57,399 bases of DNA from Methylibium sp. (GTDB lineage Bacteria > Pseudomonadota > Gammaproteobacteria > Burkholderiales > Burkholderiaceae_C), in contig NZ_JACDCW010000012.1 of the NCBI RefSeq assembly GCF_013817345.1, forward strand, positions 1-57,399. The letters are read 5' to 3'. Position numbers and translations under genes: made by a program. The first letter of the stretch is position 1. The number at the start of each line of letters is the position of its first letter. Positions 1 to 8,209 of the stretch are shown here, in pieces. Below the pieces are notes generated by a model that was not told the DNA's origin, did no database searches, and was given only the letters and a program-made list of their open reading frames with translations.

Positions 1-236
1 AGCTTGCGCCGCGCAGCGGCGGCGAACGGTTCCAGGGCGCGCCCGGGCGTCCGCCGCGCAGCCTCAAGAAGCAGTTCCAAGCGGCCGCGCTACCGGCCTG
101 GGCGCGCGAGGGACCGCTGCTGCTCGACGCAGGGCAGCTGGTCTTCGTGCCCGGCCTCGGCATCGACGCACGTGCAATCGCTGCCCCCGGCGAGCCGCAG
201 CTGGTGCTGCGCTGGGAGACGGCCGGCTCGTCCTAA
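1..236 (+). CDS. tilS: tRNA(Ile)-lysidine synthase, C-terminal end (partial)
   Basis: Only the last 77 codons are present; reading begins at base 3 and the TAA ends at 236. The peptide contains [19 protein letters not shown] and [10 protein letters not shown], the layout of the C-terminal substrate-binding domain of TilS. TilS converts the wobble C of the AUA-decoding tRNA-Ile to lysidine in the cytoplasm, using ATP and lysine. The catalytic N-terminal PP-loop domain lies outside the window. The position directly before lysC, 97 bp away, is the usual order in Burkholderiales and supports the call. Confidence 0.85.
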   Translation, partial: LAPRSGGERFQGAPGRPPRSLKKQFQAAALPAWAREGPLLLDAGQLVFVPGLGIDARAIAAPGEPQLVLRWETAGSS

Positions 237-333
237 GCCGACCGCCGGCCGGTGGGGCACGCCGTGGCGGCCCGCTAAACTCGCGGGTTTCGCGGCGCCA
301 GGTACCGCGCCTCAACCTCTTCGCGCTTTCCTC

Positions 334-1614
334 ATGGCATTGATCGTTCACAAGTACGGCGGCACGTCGATGGGCTCGACCGAGCGCATCCGCTTTGTGG
401 CCAAGCGCGTCGCCAAATGGCACCGTGCCGGCTATCAGATGGTGGTCGTGCCTTCGGCGATGAGCGGCGAGACCAACCGCCTGCTCGGCTTGGCGAGGGA
501 ACTCGCGCCGGGCGTCGAAACCGCATCGTTCAATCGCGAACTCGACATGATTGCCGCCACCGGCGAGCAAGTCTCGGTGGGCCTGCTGGCCATCGCGTTG
601 CAGGCCGAGGGCCTGGAGGCGGTCAGCTACACCGGCTGGCAGGTGCCGGTGCAAACCGATAGCGCCTTCACCAAGGCGCGCATCCAGCGCATCGACGACG
701 CGCGCGTGCGCGCAGATCTCGGCGCCGGCAAGGTGGTGGTGATCACCGGCTTTCAGGGCATCGACCCCGAAGGCCACATCACCACGCTGGGCCGCGGCGG
801 CTCGGACACTTCGGCGGTGGCGGTGGCTGCGGCCATGAAGGCCGCCGAATGCCTGATCTACACCGACGTCGACGGCGTCTACACCACCGACCCTCGGGTT
901 GTGCCCGAGGCGCGGCGCCTGGCGGCGATCAGCTTCGAGGAAATGCTCGAGATGGCCAGCCTGGGCTCCAAGGTGCTGCAGATCCGCTCGGTCGAATTTG
1001 CCGGCAAGTACCGCGTGCCGCTGCGCGTGCTGTCGAGCTTCACGCCCTGGGACATCGACTTGGCGGAAGAGGCGGCGTCGGGCACCCTGATCACCTTCGA
1101 GGAAGACGAGAACATGGAACAAGCTGTCGTGTCGGGCATCGCCTTCAATCGCGACGAGGCCAAGGTCACCGTGACGGGCGTGCCCGACCGGCCGGGCATC
1201 GCCTTCCAGATCCTCGGCCCGGTGGCCGACGCGAACATCGATGTGGACGTGATCATCCAGAACGTTTCGCACGACGGCCGCACCGACTTCTCGTTCACCG
1301 TGCACCGCAATGACTACGTGCGCACGATCGAGTTGCTCGAGGCTTCGGTGCTGCCGGCCACCGGCGCCGAGCAGGTGACGGGCGATCCGAAGATCTGCAA
1401 AGTCAGCATCGTCGGCATCGGCATGAGGAGCCACGTCGGCGTGGCCAGCAAGATGTTCAGGGTGCTCTCGGAGGAGGGCATCAACATCCAGATGATCTCC
1501 ACCTCGGAGATCAAGACCAGCGTCGTCATCGACGAGAAGTACATGGAGCTGGCGGTTCGCGCCCTGCACAAGGCCTTCGGCCTCGATGCGCCGGCCCCGA
1601 TGCCTGCTGCATAA
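334..1614 (+). CDS. lysC: aspartate kinase
   Basis: Catalyses ATP-dependent phosphorylation of L-aspartate, the first step towards lysine, threonine and methionine. The 426-residue product starts MALIVHKYGGTSMG, the kinase nucleotide-binding motif, and later has TTLGRGGSDTSA and DVDGVYTTDPR. Two ACT domains follow: around residues 275-345 (VTGVPDRPGIAF) and 350-420 (VSIVGIGMRSHVG). They normally bind the feedback effectors lysine and threonine. An internal Met near residue 264 is where many orthologues start a separate beta subunit; whether that occurs here is unknown. The start at 334 gives the family N-terminus, and the open frame upstream of it has no family similarity. No clear Shine-Dalgarno precedes it. 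Confidence 0.97.
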   Translation: MALIVHKYGGTSMGSTERIRFVAKRVAKWHRAGYQMVVVPSAMSGETNRLLGLARELAPGVETASFNRELDMIAATGEQVSVGLLAIALQAEGLEAVSYTGWQVPVQTDSAFTKARIQRIDDARVRADLGAGKVVVITGFQGIDPEGHITTLGRGGSDTSAVAVAAAMKAAECLIYTDVDGVYTTDPRVVPEARRLAAISFEEMLEMASLGSKVLQIRSVEFAGKYRVPLRVLSSFTPWDIDLAEEAASGTLITFEEDENMEQAVVSGIAFNRDEAKVTVTGVPDRPGIAFQILGPVADANIDVDVIIQNVSHDGRTDFSFTVHRNDYVRTIELLEASVLPATGAEQVTGDPKICKVSIVGIGMRSHVGVASKMFRVLSEEGINIQMISTSEIKTSVVIDEKYMELAVRALHKAFGLDAPAPMPAA

Positions 1615-1627
1615 TGGACGCCGGCGA

Positions 1628-1720
1628 GGAGACGTGACCGAGTGGCCGAAGGTGCTCCCCTGCTAAGGGAGTATGGGGCTTAAAACTCCATCAAGGGTTC
1701 GAATCCCTTCGTCTCCGCCA
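1628..1720 (+). tRNA. tRNA-Ser(GCT)
   Basis: The acceptor strands 1628-1634 and 1710-1716 pair fully. The anticodon GCT is at 1662-1664, there is a long class II variable arm, the T-loop reads GGTTCGAATCC, and the CCA is encoded at 1718-1720. It reads AGC/AGU serine codons. It is intact even though an island has inserted at its 3' end, because the integrating element restores the 3' sequence. Its original terminator now lies beyond the island at 11781-11806. Confidence 0.97.
1707..1720 (+). repeat. attL: 14-bp repeat in the tRNA-Ser 3' end
   Basis: CTTCGTCTCCGCCA, covering the T-stem edge, the 3' acceptor strand and CCA of the tRNA. It is identical to 11758-11771. This is the core expected for an integrase that uses a tRNA 3' end as attB. 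Confidence 0.9.
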
Positions 1721-1899
1721 ATATGCACCCCGTTAGGCCCCCGTACGGGTTCACGTAGGCCCCGATAAAGTGAGCTAAGTGCTTGTCGGGATTCGTGAAA
1801 TAGGTGGGCCTTCGATCTTTTAGGTTCTTCAGCTTCCGTACCGCATCGGTACGGAGCCCCCGCAAAATCGGGGGATGGCTGGTGGACTGAGGGGGTGCC

Positions 1900-3186
1900 A
1901 TGGCAATCAACCTGCTTAAAGCGAAGTCCGTTCAGCACGCTGCTGACGGTCAATATTCCGACGGCGAGGGCTTGACCCTTCGTGCACGCGACGGCCTCGC
2001 GTCCTGGGTCTTTCGATTCACCTCACCCACGACGGGCAACCGCCGCGAGCTAGGGCTCGGCGCCGCGGACCGGAGCAGCACGCCCGCCGCTCAGCGCAGT
2101 CTCGACGAAGCGCGCGAGGCGGCCATAGAGGCGCGCCGGCTGGTCAAGGCGAACATAGACCCGATCGAGCACCGGGAGGCGCAACGCGAGGCGGCCCGGG
2201 CGGCTGCGGACGCGAAGAAGGCCGAGACGAAGCGGGACCGCGTGACGCTGGCTCGCGCGTGGCGGGCGTATCACGCGGAGATGGTCGAGCCGGTGCGCAC
2301 CACAAAGCACGCCGCGCAATGGGTGAATTCGTTGGAACAGCATGTGCCGGCCGCGCTCGCAGCGAAACCGATCGGCGATATCCAGTGGCGCGAGATGTTC
2401 GAATTCCTCGCCCCGCTGATCCGCTCACGGCCGGAGACGGGCAAGCGCGTGAAGCAAAGGCTGTCGAAGGTCTTCAAGCGCGCCATTCGTGACGGCCTCG
2501 CCACGACCGACCTCGCCGACGCAATTTCAGACGACCTGCAGAAGGCCCGTGGCAACGTCGAGAAGGGCATGCACGCCGCGCTGCCTTATGCCGAGGTGCC
2601 TGCGTTCGTGACACGCCTGCGCGAGCTGCCCGGCACCTCGTCCCGTGCGCTTGAATTCACCATCCTGACCGCGGCTCGCACGGGTGAGGCGATCGGCGCG
2701 CGATGGAGCGAGTTCGACCTCGACGCGGCTACTTGGCTCGTGCCGGTGGCGCGCATGAAGGGCCGCAAAGCGCACCTTGTGCATCTCACTGAGCCCGCGC
2801 TCACAGTGGTGCGCGGTCAGGTCGGGCAAGACGCCGTATTCGTGTTCCCGTCGCCCGACAGCGTGGGCGCAAACGAGGGCGCTCGGCAGCTCAGCAACAT
2901 GGCGATGCTCACGCTACTTCGGCGAATGAAAATCGCCGACCGCTGCACCGTGCACGGCTTCCGCGCCACGTTCAGCAGTTGGGCGAATGAGGTTGCGCTC
3001 GGAAGGTCGGATGCAATCGAAAAGTGTCTTGCACACGCCGAGCCGAACGCTGTGCGCGCGGCATACAACCGCAGCGAGTTGCTGCAGGAAAGGGCGGCGC
3101 TGCTGACCGCATGGGCGCGCCACTGTGGTGGCGAAGCGGGTGCAGACGTGGTTGACCTGGCCGCCCGTCGAGCGGCGCGCGCATGA
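1900..3186 (+). CDS. P4-type tyrosine integrase
   Basis: Site-specific recombinase of 428 residues that would integrate and excise the element at the tRNA-Ser site. The N-terminal arm-binding domain (about residues 1-95, ADGQYSDGEGLTLRARDG) is of the DUF4102 type found in P4-like integrases. A core-binding domain follows at about 105-205. The catalytic domain shows Arg260 in AARTGEAIG, His352-x-x-Arg355 in HGFRATF, His379 in CLAHAE and nucleophile Tyr389 in AAYNRS. All key residues are present, so it is probably active. GAGGGG lies just before the ATG. The gene points away from the tRNA, and its stop overlaps the next gene in an ATGA. Confidence 0.95.
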   Translation: MAINLLKAKSVQHAADGQYSDGEGLTLRARDGLASWVFRFTSPTTGNRRELGLGAADRSSTPAAQRSLDEAREAAIEARRLVKANIDPIEHREAQREAARAAADAKKAETKRDRVTLARAWRAYHAEMVEPVRTTKHAAQWVNSLEQHVPAALAAKPIGDIQWREMFEFLAPLIRSRPETGKRVKQRLSKVFKRAIRDGLATTDLADAISDDLQKARGNVEKGMHAALPYAEVPAFVTRLRELPGTSSRALEFTILTAARTGEAIGARWSEFDLDAATWLVPVARMKGRKAHLVHLTEPALTVVRGQVGQDAVFVFPSPDSVGANEGARQLSNMAMLTLLRRMKIADRCTVHGFRATFSSWANEVALGRSDAIEKCLAHAEPNAVRAAYNRSELLQERAALLTAWARHCGGEAGADVVDLAARRAARA

Positions 3187-3821
3187 GCCCCCTGCATGCG
3201 GTGCTCGCCGCGCAAATCGAGCGTGTGCTCGCCGCGGGCCCAGGCGCGCCGGATAACCCGGCGATCTACGCCGCACGCGCTGCCGCTGAGAGTGCCCGCG
3301 AGTGCATGGCGAATGGCAACGATGCCGGCGCCGTCGAAGCGCTCGGGCGTGCGCAGTACGTGCTCGGCGTGGCGGCCGGCTGGCGCAACGCTCGCGTGGC
3401 CGACAGTCGTAAGCCAACGCGCGGTGCGAACGGCGAGAAGCGTCGCCCCGCAAACGAAAGGTTTGCACGCGCGGCGCTGCGCAGCGACTGCCCCGGCAAC
3501 ACTGCAGCAGCCAGGACGATGAGCGAGGATGGCGAGGGCCGGCCGACACTGGAAGCCGACGCGAGACACATCAGCCTCATCCGCAAAGGTATCAAGTGGT
3601 CGGCCACAGACGGCCGCGAATGGGGCTACGACGGCGCGCACGACCTGTTCTATTGGTTCCGGCCAGGTGGCACGCCTGACCAACACGCGCACGCTCTGAG
3701 CGAGGCATTCCGCTTTGTGTCGTTGGGTGTGGAACCGGACCATGCAAGCGCGCTGGTCGAGCACGTTGTGCTGCGGCGCGCGCTGAAGGCGAAGTCTTCG
3801 AAGGCGAGGCGTAGCACGTAA
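3183..3821 (+). CDS. hypothetical protein of the island
   Basis: A 212-residue protein that I do not recognise. It starts inside the integrase stop codon (ATGA at 3183), which suggests translational coupling. The N-terminal half is alanine-rich and probably helical. A basic, low-complexity middle (about residues 75-115) separates it from a C-terminal block around residues 125-190 with several aromatic residues (DGREWGYDGAHDLFYWF). The split suggests two small domains. A role linked to the integrase, such as a directionality factor, is possible but has no direct support in the sequence. Confidence 0.6.
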   Translation: MSPLHAVLAAQIERVLAAGPGAPDNPAIYAARAAAESARECMANGNDAGAVEALGRAQYVLGVAAGWRNARVADSRKPTRGANGEKRRPANERFARAALRSDCPGNTAAARTMSEDGEGRPTLEADARHISLIRKGIKWSATDGREWGYDGAHDLFYWFRPGGTPDQHAHALSEAFRFVSLGVEPDHASALVEHVVLRRALKAKSSKARRST

Positions 3822-3837
3822 CCGGCAGTTTTCGAAA

Positions 3838-3857
3838 GCTCACGGGACGGCGTGAGC
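3838..3857. promoter_or_regulatory. 7-bp dyad upstream of the AlpA-like gene
   Basis: GCTCACG and CGTGAGC (3838-3844 and 3851-3857) are perfectly inverted around 6 bases, between the stop at 3821 and the AlpA-like start at 3908. There is no T-run after it, so an operator is more likely than a terminator. Which protein binds it is unknown. Confidence 0.3.
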
Positions 3858-3907
3858 GGCGGTGGGAATCATGCAGGGGCCCTAAACAACCCCTTGTGGA
3901 GCCCACC

Positions 3908-4198
3908 ATGCAAGCCGTCTCTCTCCCTCCGCCGTTGCTCTCGACCGAAGCCGTAAGGCAGTTGGTCGGCGTCGGCGATCGTCAGTTCAAGTTGCTTCGG
4001 GACACCGAAGATTTTCCCCGGCCGATTCAACTCGGGCCCCGCACTCTGCGATGGCGCGCCGAAGATGTGTCCGCCTGGATCGCGTCTCGGCCGACGCTGC
4101 AAGGCAAGCTGCCTGAACCCGCGGCGCTGGCCCGTCGGCAGACACGCACGCCGTTGACAGCCAAGCGCGACGCGGCTGCGCAGGGAGTGCGGCCATGA
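3908..4198 (+). CDS. AlpA-like excisionase/transcriptional regulator
   Basis: A small MerR-like winged-helix protein of 96 residues. LLSTEAVRQLVGVGDRQFKLL forms the helix-turn-helix, then FPRPIQLGPRTLRWRAEDVSAWI gives the wing and helix typical of P4 AlpA proteins. In P4 satellites AlpA controls integrase expression and excision; here that is an inference from family and context. The ATG at 3908 is preferred over the in-frame GTG at 3896 because GTGGA sits 8 bases before it. The basic C-terminal tail, from about residue 64, is longer than in typical AlpA. The stop overlaps the next start (ATGA). Confidence 0.85.
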   Translation: MQAVSLPPPLLSTEAVRQLVGVGDRQFKLLRDTEDFPRPIQLGPRTLRWRAEDVSAWIASRPTLQGKLPEPAALARRQTRTPLTAKRDAAAQGVRP

Positions 4199-4416
4199 AC
4201 CCGCCGACCAACCCCCTCGCCGGCGGTTTCGTGTCACCGACGCGCAGCTTTGGCATCCCGATCGTGGATTCCGGTGTCGTTCACACGCAATGGCTTCTGC
4301 AGCATGGAGGGCGACGGCATCGCCGCGAGCTGCTGCGCAAGCTGTGCCAAGAGGCCGAGCGGGGCGATGCCGTCGCGCGCGACATGCTGCGTTGGCATCG
4401 GGAGCGCGCCCGATGA
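4195..4416 (+). CDS. small hypothetical protein
   Basis: A 73-residue product of unknown function. The ATG overlaps the stop of the AlpA-like gene, and its own stop overlaps the next start, so it belongs to a tightly packed operon. The C-terminal half is basic and helical (RRHRRELLRKLCQEAERGD). That is compatible with nucleic-acid or protein binding but proves neither. Confidence 0.55.
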   Translation: MNPPTNPLAGGFVSPTRSFGIPIVDSGVVHTQWLLQHGGRRHRRELLRKLCQEAERGDAVARDMLRWHRERAR

Positions 4417-4505
4417 CGGGCGCAAAGAGAAAGACCCTCAGCGCTGCAAACGCTGGGGGCCTTTGGGATCGATCGTCCGTGCAGAACGATAAGGGAACAA
4501 GATGA
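4413..4505 (+). CDS. possible 30-residue leader peptide before the replication gene
   Basis: The frame runs ATG (4413) to TGA (4505). Its start overlaps the stop at 4414-4416, and its stop overlaps the ATG of the prim-pol/helicase gene at 4502. The peptide is basic (MTGAKRKTLSAANAGG...). Its unbroken ATGA linkage on both sides suggests it is translated, if only to pass ribosomes to the replication gene. The alternative is a plain untranslated spacer: AAGGGAAC at 4493-4500 could serve as the ribosome site for 4502 by itself. Confidence 0.35.
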   Translation: MTGAKRKTLSAANAGGLWDRSSVQNDKGTR

Positions 4506-6829
4506 ATGCTACTCGTGCTGACGAAACTGTCAACGCGCCCGCCTTCGCGGCAATGCGAGCTTACCGGCAATGGATCGTGTGTCTGCTGGTGCCGGGGAAG
4601 CCGGGCAAGCTCGACAAATTCCCCGCCGACCATCGTACGGGCGCCGTGTGCAACGCGCACGACCTGGCGGTATGGACCGATGCGGCAACCGCGGGCGCTG
4701 CAGTCGAACGGCTCGGGCCGACGTACTGCCTCGGCTTCGTGTTCACCGCCGAAGCGGGTTTCTGGTTCCTCGATATCGATGCATGCGCACAGGACGATGG
4801 CACCTGGTCGCCGCTCGCGCTGCAGCTGCACGCCGCGTTCCCCGGCGCCGCTGTGGAGGTATCGAGCAGTGGCCGCGGGCTGCACCTGTTCGGCCGCGGA
4901 GTTATCCCGCCGCACGGCTGCAAGAACACAGCCCTCAGGATCGAGCTGTACAGCTCCGGGCGCTTCGTTGCGCTGACCGGCTTGCACGCGCAGGGTGACG
5001 CCGGCACCGATCACACTGCGGCGCTCGCGTGGGCCGTTGCAACGTACTTCCCGCCAACCGCTGCTGTTGCGCCGGCCGCCTGGACGGATGGCCCCTGCGC
5101 TGAGTGGAGCGGGCCTATCGATGACGCCGAGCTGATCGAGTTAGCGTTGCGCTGGCAATCGGCCGCAAGTGTGTTCGGCGACCGTGCAAGCTTCGCCGAC
5201 CTGTGGCACGCCGACGCCGACGCCCTCGCGCGCGCGTACCCTGACACGGCCGGCAGCCGCGGCTATGACGCCAGCTCGGCCGACTTCGCGCTTGCCAGTC
5301 ACCTCGGCTATTTCACCGGCCGTGATTGCGCCCGTGTCGAACGGCTGATGCGGCAATCCGGCCTTGTGCGTGAGAAGTGGGACACCCATCCGACCTACCT
5401 GCGCGAGCGCACGATCGCAAAGGCCGTCGCCGACAAAACTCAAGTGCTGCAAGATCGCCGCTCGCAGCCGTCGGCGCTTACCGTCGGCGCAATGGGGCCG
5501 GATGGCGGATCGTCGCTGCCTGGCAGCGAAGACGAGCTCGCGCTGATGTTCGCGCAGCACCACGCCGACAGATTTCGATGGACGCACGGCCTCGACTGGC
5601 TCCGACGCGACGGCCCGGTGTGGGCGCATGACGGCGAGCTGAATCGCTATGACGCCGCGCGCGCGCTGTGCCGCACGCGAGGGCGCGAGCTGCAGATGCA
5701 GGGGCTTGGCAAAGCGAACACGGTCAATGCGGTGCTGACCATGGCGCGGTCCGATCGCCGCATCGTGACCTCGATCAAAGAATGGGACGCCGATCCTTTC
5801 GCGCTGAACACTCCCGGCGGCGTGGTTGACCTGCGGACGGGCCAAATGCGGCCACACAGCGCATCGGACCGCTTCACGCAGGTGACGGCCGTCACGCCCG
5901 ATGCCGGACTGCCTACGCCCCGCTGGCACGGCTTCCTGGCCGGCATCGCCCGCGGGGATCGGGCGCTTATCGACTTCCTGCTGCGCTCGCTTGGCTATTG
6001 GTTAACGGGCGATCGCACCGAACAGAAATTTTGGTTCTTCCACGGGGTCGGGGCGAACGGCAAGAGCACGCTCGTGGACGTGGTCAAGCATGTGCTCGGC
6101 GCCTATGCGATCACGATGCCGCCGGCGGCCCTGTTGGAACAGCGCGGCGAGCGCCACCCCACCGAACTCGCCATGCTGCACAGCAAGCGCCTGGCGGTGA
6201 GCAGCGAACTGCCCGAGACGGCCTTTTTCAATGAGGTACTGCTGAAGGGCCTGACGGGTGACGAGACGCTGACCGCTCGCAAGATGCGGCAGGATTACAT
6301 CGAGTTCGCCATGACGCAGAAACACTTGATCGTCGGCAACTTTAAGCCGCGGCTGCGTGGCGGCGATCCGGCGATGGCGCGCCGGCTGTTGCTCGTGCCA
6401 TTCGATGCCACGTTCGCAGGCCCGCAGCGCAATGCGAACCTGCTCACGCAGCTCAAGAGCGAAGCGCCGGGCATCCTGGCGGCAATGATCGGCGGTGCAG
6501 TCGATTGGCAGTGGGGGGGCCTGCAGCCGCCTGCCTGTGTGACGGCGGCCAGTCGCGAGTATCTCGACGATCACGACGACTTGACGCTGTGGATCGGCGA
6601 GCGGTGCGACCGCAACGGCGAGGCGACGGCGACGGCGCTCTATACCGACTTCAAACTGTGGAAGGCCACGCGCGGCGAGCAGGCGCCATCAATGACGACG
6701 TGGGGCGCTCGCATGGCCGCAGTGCCGGGAGCTGAGAAGCGGAAATCGGACGGACTTATGAAATACAGCGGCCTGACGCTTCGCCATCTGGCGGGCGTTC
6801 ACGTGTTCGGGCAGCGTCAGGGAGGGTAG
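4502..6829 (+). CDS. prim-pol/SF3 helicase replication protein (P4 alpha/D5-like)
   Basis: A 775-residue replication protein combining primase-polymerase and helicase, as in P4-like satellites and many plasmids. The N-terminal prim-pol domain (about residues 15-200) shows the metal-binding Asp91-x-Asp93 in FLDIDAC and the S-x-H motif in SSSGRGLHLFG around residues 121-131. A linker and D5_N-like region follow. The C-terminal superfamily 3 helicase has Walker A GANGKST near residues 519-525 and the downstream ELPETAFFNEVLLKGLTGDE and HLIVGNFKPR segments. It would prime and unwind the element's own DNA, so the element probably replicates autonomously once excised. The stop codon lies within the left arm of the inverted repeat at 6818-6906. 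Confidence 0.93.
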   Translation: MNATRADETVNAPAFAAMRAYRQWIVCLLVPGKPGKLDKFPADHRTGAVCNAHDLAVWTDAATAGAAVERLGPTYCLGFVFTAEAGFWFLDIDACAQDDGTWSPLALQLHAAFPGAAVEVSSSGRGLHLFGRGVIPPHGCKNTALRIELYSSGRFVALTGLHAQGDAGTDHTAALAWAVATYFPPTAAVAPAAWTDGPCAEWSGPIDDAELIELALRWQSAASVFGDRASFADLWHADADALARAYPDTAGSRGYDASSADFALASHLGYFTGRDCARVERLMRQSGLVREKWDTHPTYLRERTIAKAVADKTQVLQDRRSQPSALTVGAMGPDGGSSLPGSEDELALMFAQHHADRFRWTHGLDWLRRDGPVWAHDGELNRYDAARALCRTRGRELQMQGLGKANTVNAVLTMARSDRRIVTSIKEWDADPFALNTPGGVVDLRTGQMRPHSASDRFTQVTAVTPDAGLPTPRWHGFLAGIARGDRALIDFLLRSLGYWLTGDRTEQKFWFFHGVGANGKSTLVDVVKHVLGAYAITMPPAALLEQRGERHPTELAMLHSKRLAVSSELPETAFFNEVLLKGLTGDETLTARKMRQDYIEFAMTQKHLIVGNFKPRLRGGDPAMARRLLLVPFDATFAGPQRNANLLTQLKSEAPGILAAMIGGAVDWQWGGLQPPACVTAASREYLDDHDDLTLWIGERCDRNGEATATALYTDFKLWKATRGEQAPSMTTWGARMAAVPGAEKRKSDGLMKYSGLTLRHLAGVHVFGQRQGG

Positions 6830-6906
6830 GGAGGGTTCGATATATGAGACGTTCAGATGCCTCACGTATAGACGGTCATAAGTAAGAACTCTCCCTACCC
6901 TCCCTG
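6818..6906. repeat. 21-bp inverted repeat overlapping the end of the replication gene
   Basis: Arms 6818-6838 and 6886-6906 are complementary over 21 positions with one mismatch, the outer 16 bp being perfect (CAGGGAGGGTAGGGAG / CTCCCTACCCTCCCTG). They enclose 47 more A/T-rich bases. The left arm includes the TAG stop of the replication gene. The loop is long for an intrinsic terminator and no T-run follows. An origin element, a protein-binding site or an RNA structure are the alternatives. Confidence 0.8.
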
Positions 6907-7112
6907 AAATGGCGGCCCCTGTGGTGGACTCCCATCCCCCGCGCCCGACACGCAAGGCCAGCCGCAGCGGTCAACTGCTGCTGACTCCGCTGACGGCATG
7001 TGTCGGTCGCTGTTACAAATGATCAGTTGACGGCGCGGTCAATGTCCTAGGACAATAAAGCGCGTGCGAAATATGCTTGCATATTGTTCGGTCGGCGATA
7101 TAGTCATGCCCC
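6907..7112. promoter_or_regulatory. origin-like or regulatory intergenic region
   Basis: No gene is seen here. The region holds GCGGTCAA twice (6967-6974, 7035-7042), a near copy in inverse orientation (TTGACGGC, 7027-7034), the palindrome TGTCCTAGGACA (7043-7054) and the dyad AATATGC-TT-GCATATT (7070-7085). TATAGT at 7099-7104 is a possible -10 box just before the next gene. Repeats beside a prim-pol/helicase gene resemble the arrangement of satellite origins, but origin function is inference. Confidence 0.45.
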
Positions 7113-7469
7113 ATGGGCAAGAACATCCCGACTCTGAGGGCCACGCGTGACCAGCTCGCGGAGCAAGCGCGCCGAGCGCAGGCCTATCGTGATCGTCACC
7201 GCGCCCGCATCGCGGCCGGCGACCTCCGAGGGGCCGACACGAGGCCCCTCTGCAACGCGCTCCCCACGCTGATCGCTTCGGGGGACGGTGCGGCCATTCT
7301 TGATGAGCTGGCCCGGCGCAACGCCTCGCACGACAAGGCGAACAGCAAGGGCGCCGCGAAGTTGCCGCAGTGGGTACAGCCGGAAGCCGAGCACGTCCCC
7401 CGCGAGCGTTATCTCGCATGGGCGCGGCCGGCCACCCAATTAATTTCAGGCCGGGAGTCGGCGTTGTGA
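7113..7469 (+). CDS. hypothetical protein of the island
   Basis: A 118-residue protein, basic at the N-terminus (LRATRDQLAEQARRAQAYRDRHRARIAAGDLRG), with no family that I recognise. It is the first gene after the origin-like region and starts a run of short co-directional genes. Its TGA overlaps the GTG of the next gene. No good ribosome site precedes the ATG; a -10-like TATAGT lies 9 bases upstream, so a nearly leaderless message is possible. Confidence 0.6.
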   Translation: MGKNIPTLRATRDQLAEQARRAQAYRDRHRARIAAGDLRGADTRPLCNALPTLIASGDGAAILDELARRNASHDKANSKGAAKLPQWVQPEAEHVPRERYLAWARPATQLISGRESAL

Positions 7470-7906
7470 CCGTTGCCCGCGATGCTCTCGGCCGTGTGTT
7501 GCCCGGCAGCGCGCCGTTGAACCCGGCCGGCAGGCCGATCGGCAGCCGTGGCCGTCGAGGCCGCGAGCTGCTCGCGCAGCTTGAGCCCATGGGTGTGCTC
7601 TTGCTGAGCAAAGCCGTGGCCGTCGCACTCGACGAAAAGAACCCCGACAGCTTTGTGCTGCGCGACCTGCTATCGCGATGCCTTCCGCCGCCGGAAAAGC
7701 ACCACACGGTGGAGTTCGCCCTGCCGGACGGAACGCTCGCCGAGCAGTCGGCCGCGATCCTCGCCGCCGTCAGTGCTGGCGAGCTGACTCCCGCGGAGGG
7801 CGATCACCTGGCCGCGATGCTCGCCAGTCACGCCCGCGTAATCGAGGTGCATGAGTACGGCGCAAGGCTTGACGCTGTGGAACGAGCACTGCAGGAGCGC
7901 AAATGA
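7466..7906 (+). CDS. DUF5681-like protein, possible small-terminase-like
   Basis: A 146-residue product with a GTG start at 7466, chosen because GGGAG lies 10 bases upstream and the start overlaps the preceding stop (GTGA). The N-terminus carries NPAGRPIGSRGRRGRELL, close to the KSGNPAGRPKGSRN signature of DUF5681 proteins. These are often found in phages and near terminase genes. The rest is helical and includes ALDEKNPDSFVLRDLLSRCLPP. A role in DNA recognition for packaging is an inference from that neighbourhood association; no large terminase is present in this element. Confidence 0.6.
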   Translation: MTVARDALGRVLPGSAPLNPAGRPIGSRGRRGRELLAQLEPMGVLLLSKAVAVALDEKNPDSFVLRDLLSRCLPPPEKHHTVEFALPDGTLAEQSAAILAAVSAGELTPAEGDHLAAMLASHARVIEVHEYGARLDAVERALQERK

Positions 7907-8169
7907 CCGTTCAACGACGCCTTGCCGCTGTGGAAGCTGTTGCGATTCCTACTCTGAACCTTTCGTCGCGCGAGCAGGCCGATTTGGACGCGGTGTGCGC
8001 CGTCGCTGAGACGTTGATGCGCGAGCGAGGATTTTGCCAATACGCAGCCTTGCGCGAAGCCTGGCACCTGCGAGTCTGCGAGTGCAGCGCGCCGCCGCCC
8101 GACCCTGCAAGTGCGATGTGCACACCAGAGGCCTGCCTCCGATCATGTCCCCCGCTACGGCCGCAATGA
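7903..8169 (+). CDS. hypothetical protein of the island
   Basis: An 88-residue protein of unknown function, beginning in the stop codon of the preceding gene (ATGA at 7903). Its N-terminal part is helical. The C-terminal third has five cysteines (CECSAPPP..., MCTPEACLRSCPPL), unusual for this neighbourhood and possibly a metal-binding or disulphide segment. The spacing does not match a standard zinc finger. Confidence 0.5.
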   Translation: MTVQRRLAAVEAVAIPTLNLSSREQADLDAVCAVAETLMRERGFCQYAALREAWHLRVCECSAPPPDPASAMCTPEACLRSCPPLRPQ

Positions 8170-8209
8170 CCCCGGCCGATCTTCAAACGCCTATCCCACG
8201 AGGTGAATC

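Noticed and set aside
4-333. N-terminal extension of lysC to base 4
   Set aside because: This stretch overlaps the end of tilS in another frame and has no similarity to aspartate kinases; the family start is at 334.
237-333. Lysine riboswitch upstream of lysC
   Set aside because: The gap is only 97 bp, too short for an L-box, and no matching structure or terminator is visible.
1663-1953. Minus-strand frames across the tRNA and the region before the integrase
   Set aside because: They read through tRNA-Ser and the attachment site and have no ribosome site; 1721-1899 appears non-coding.
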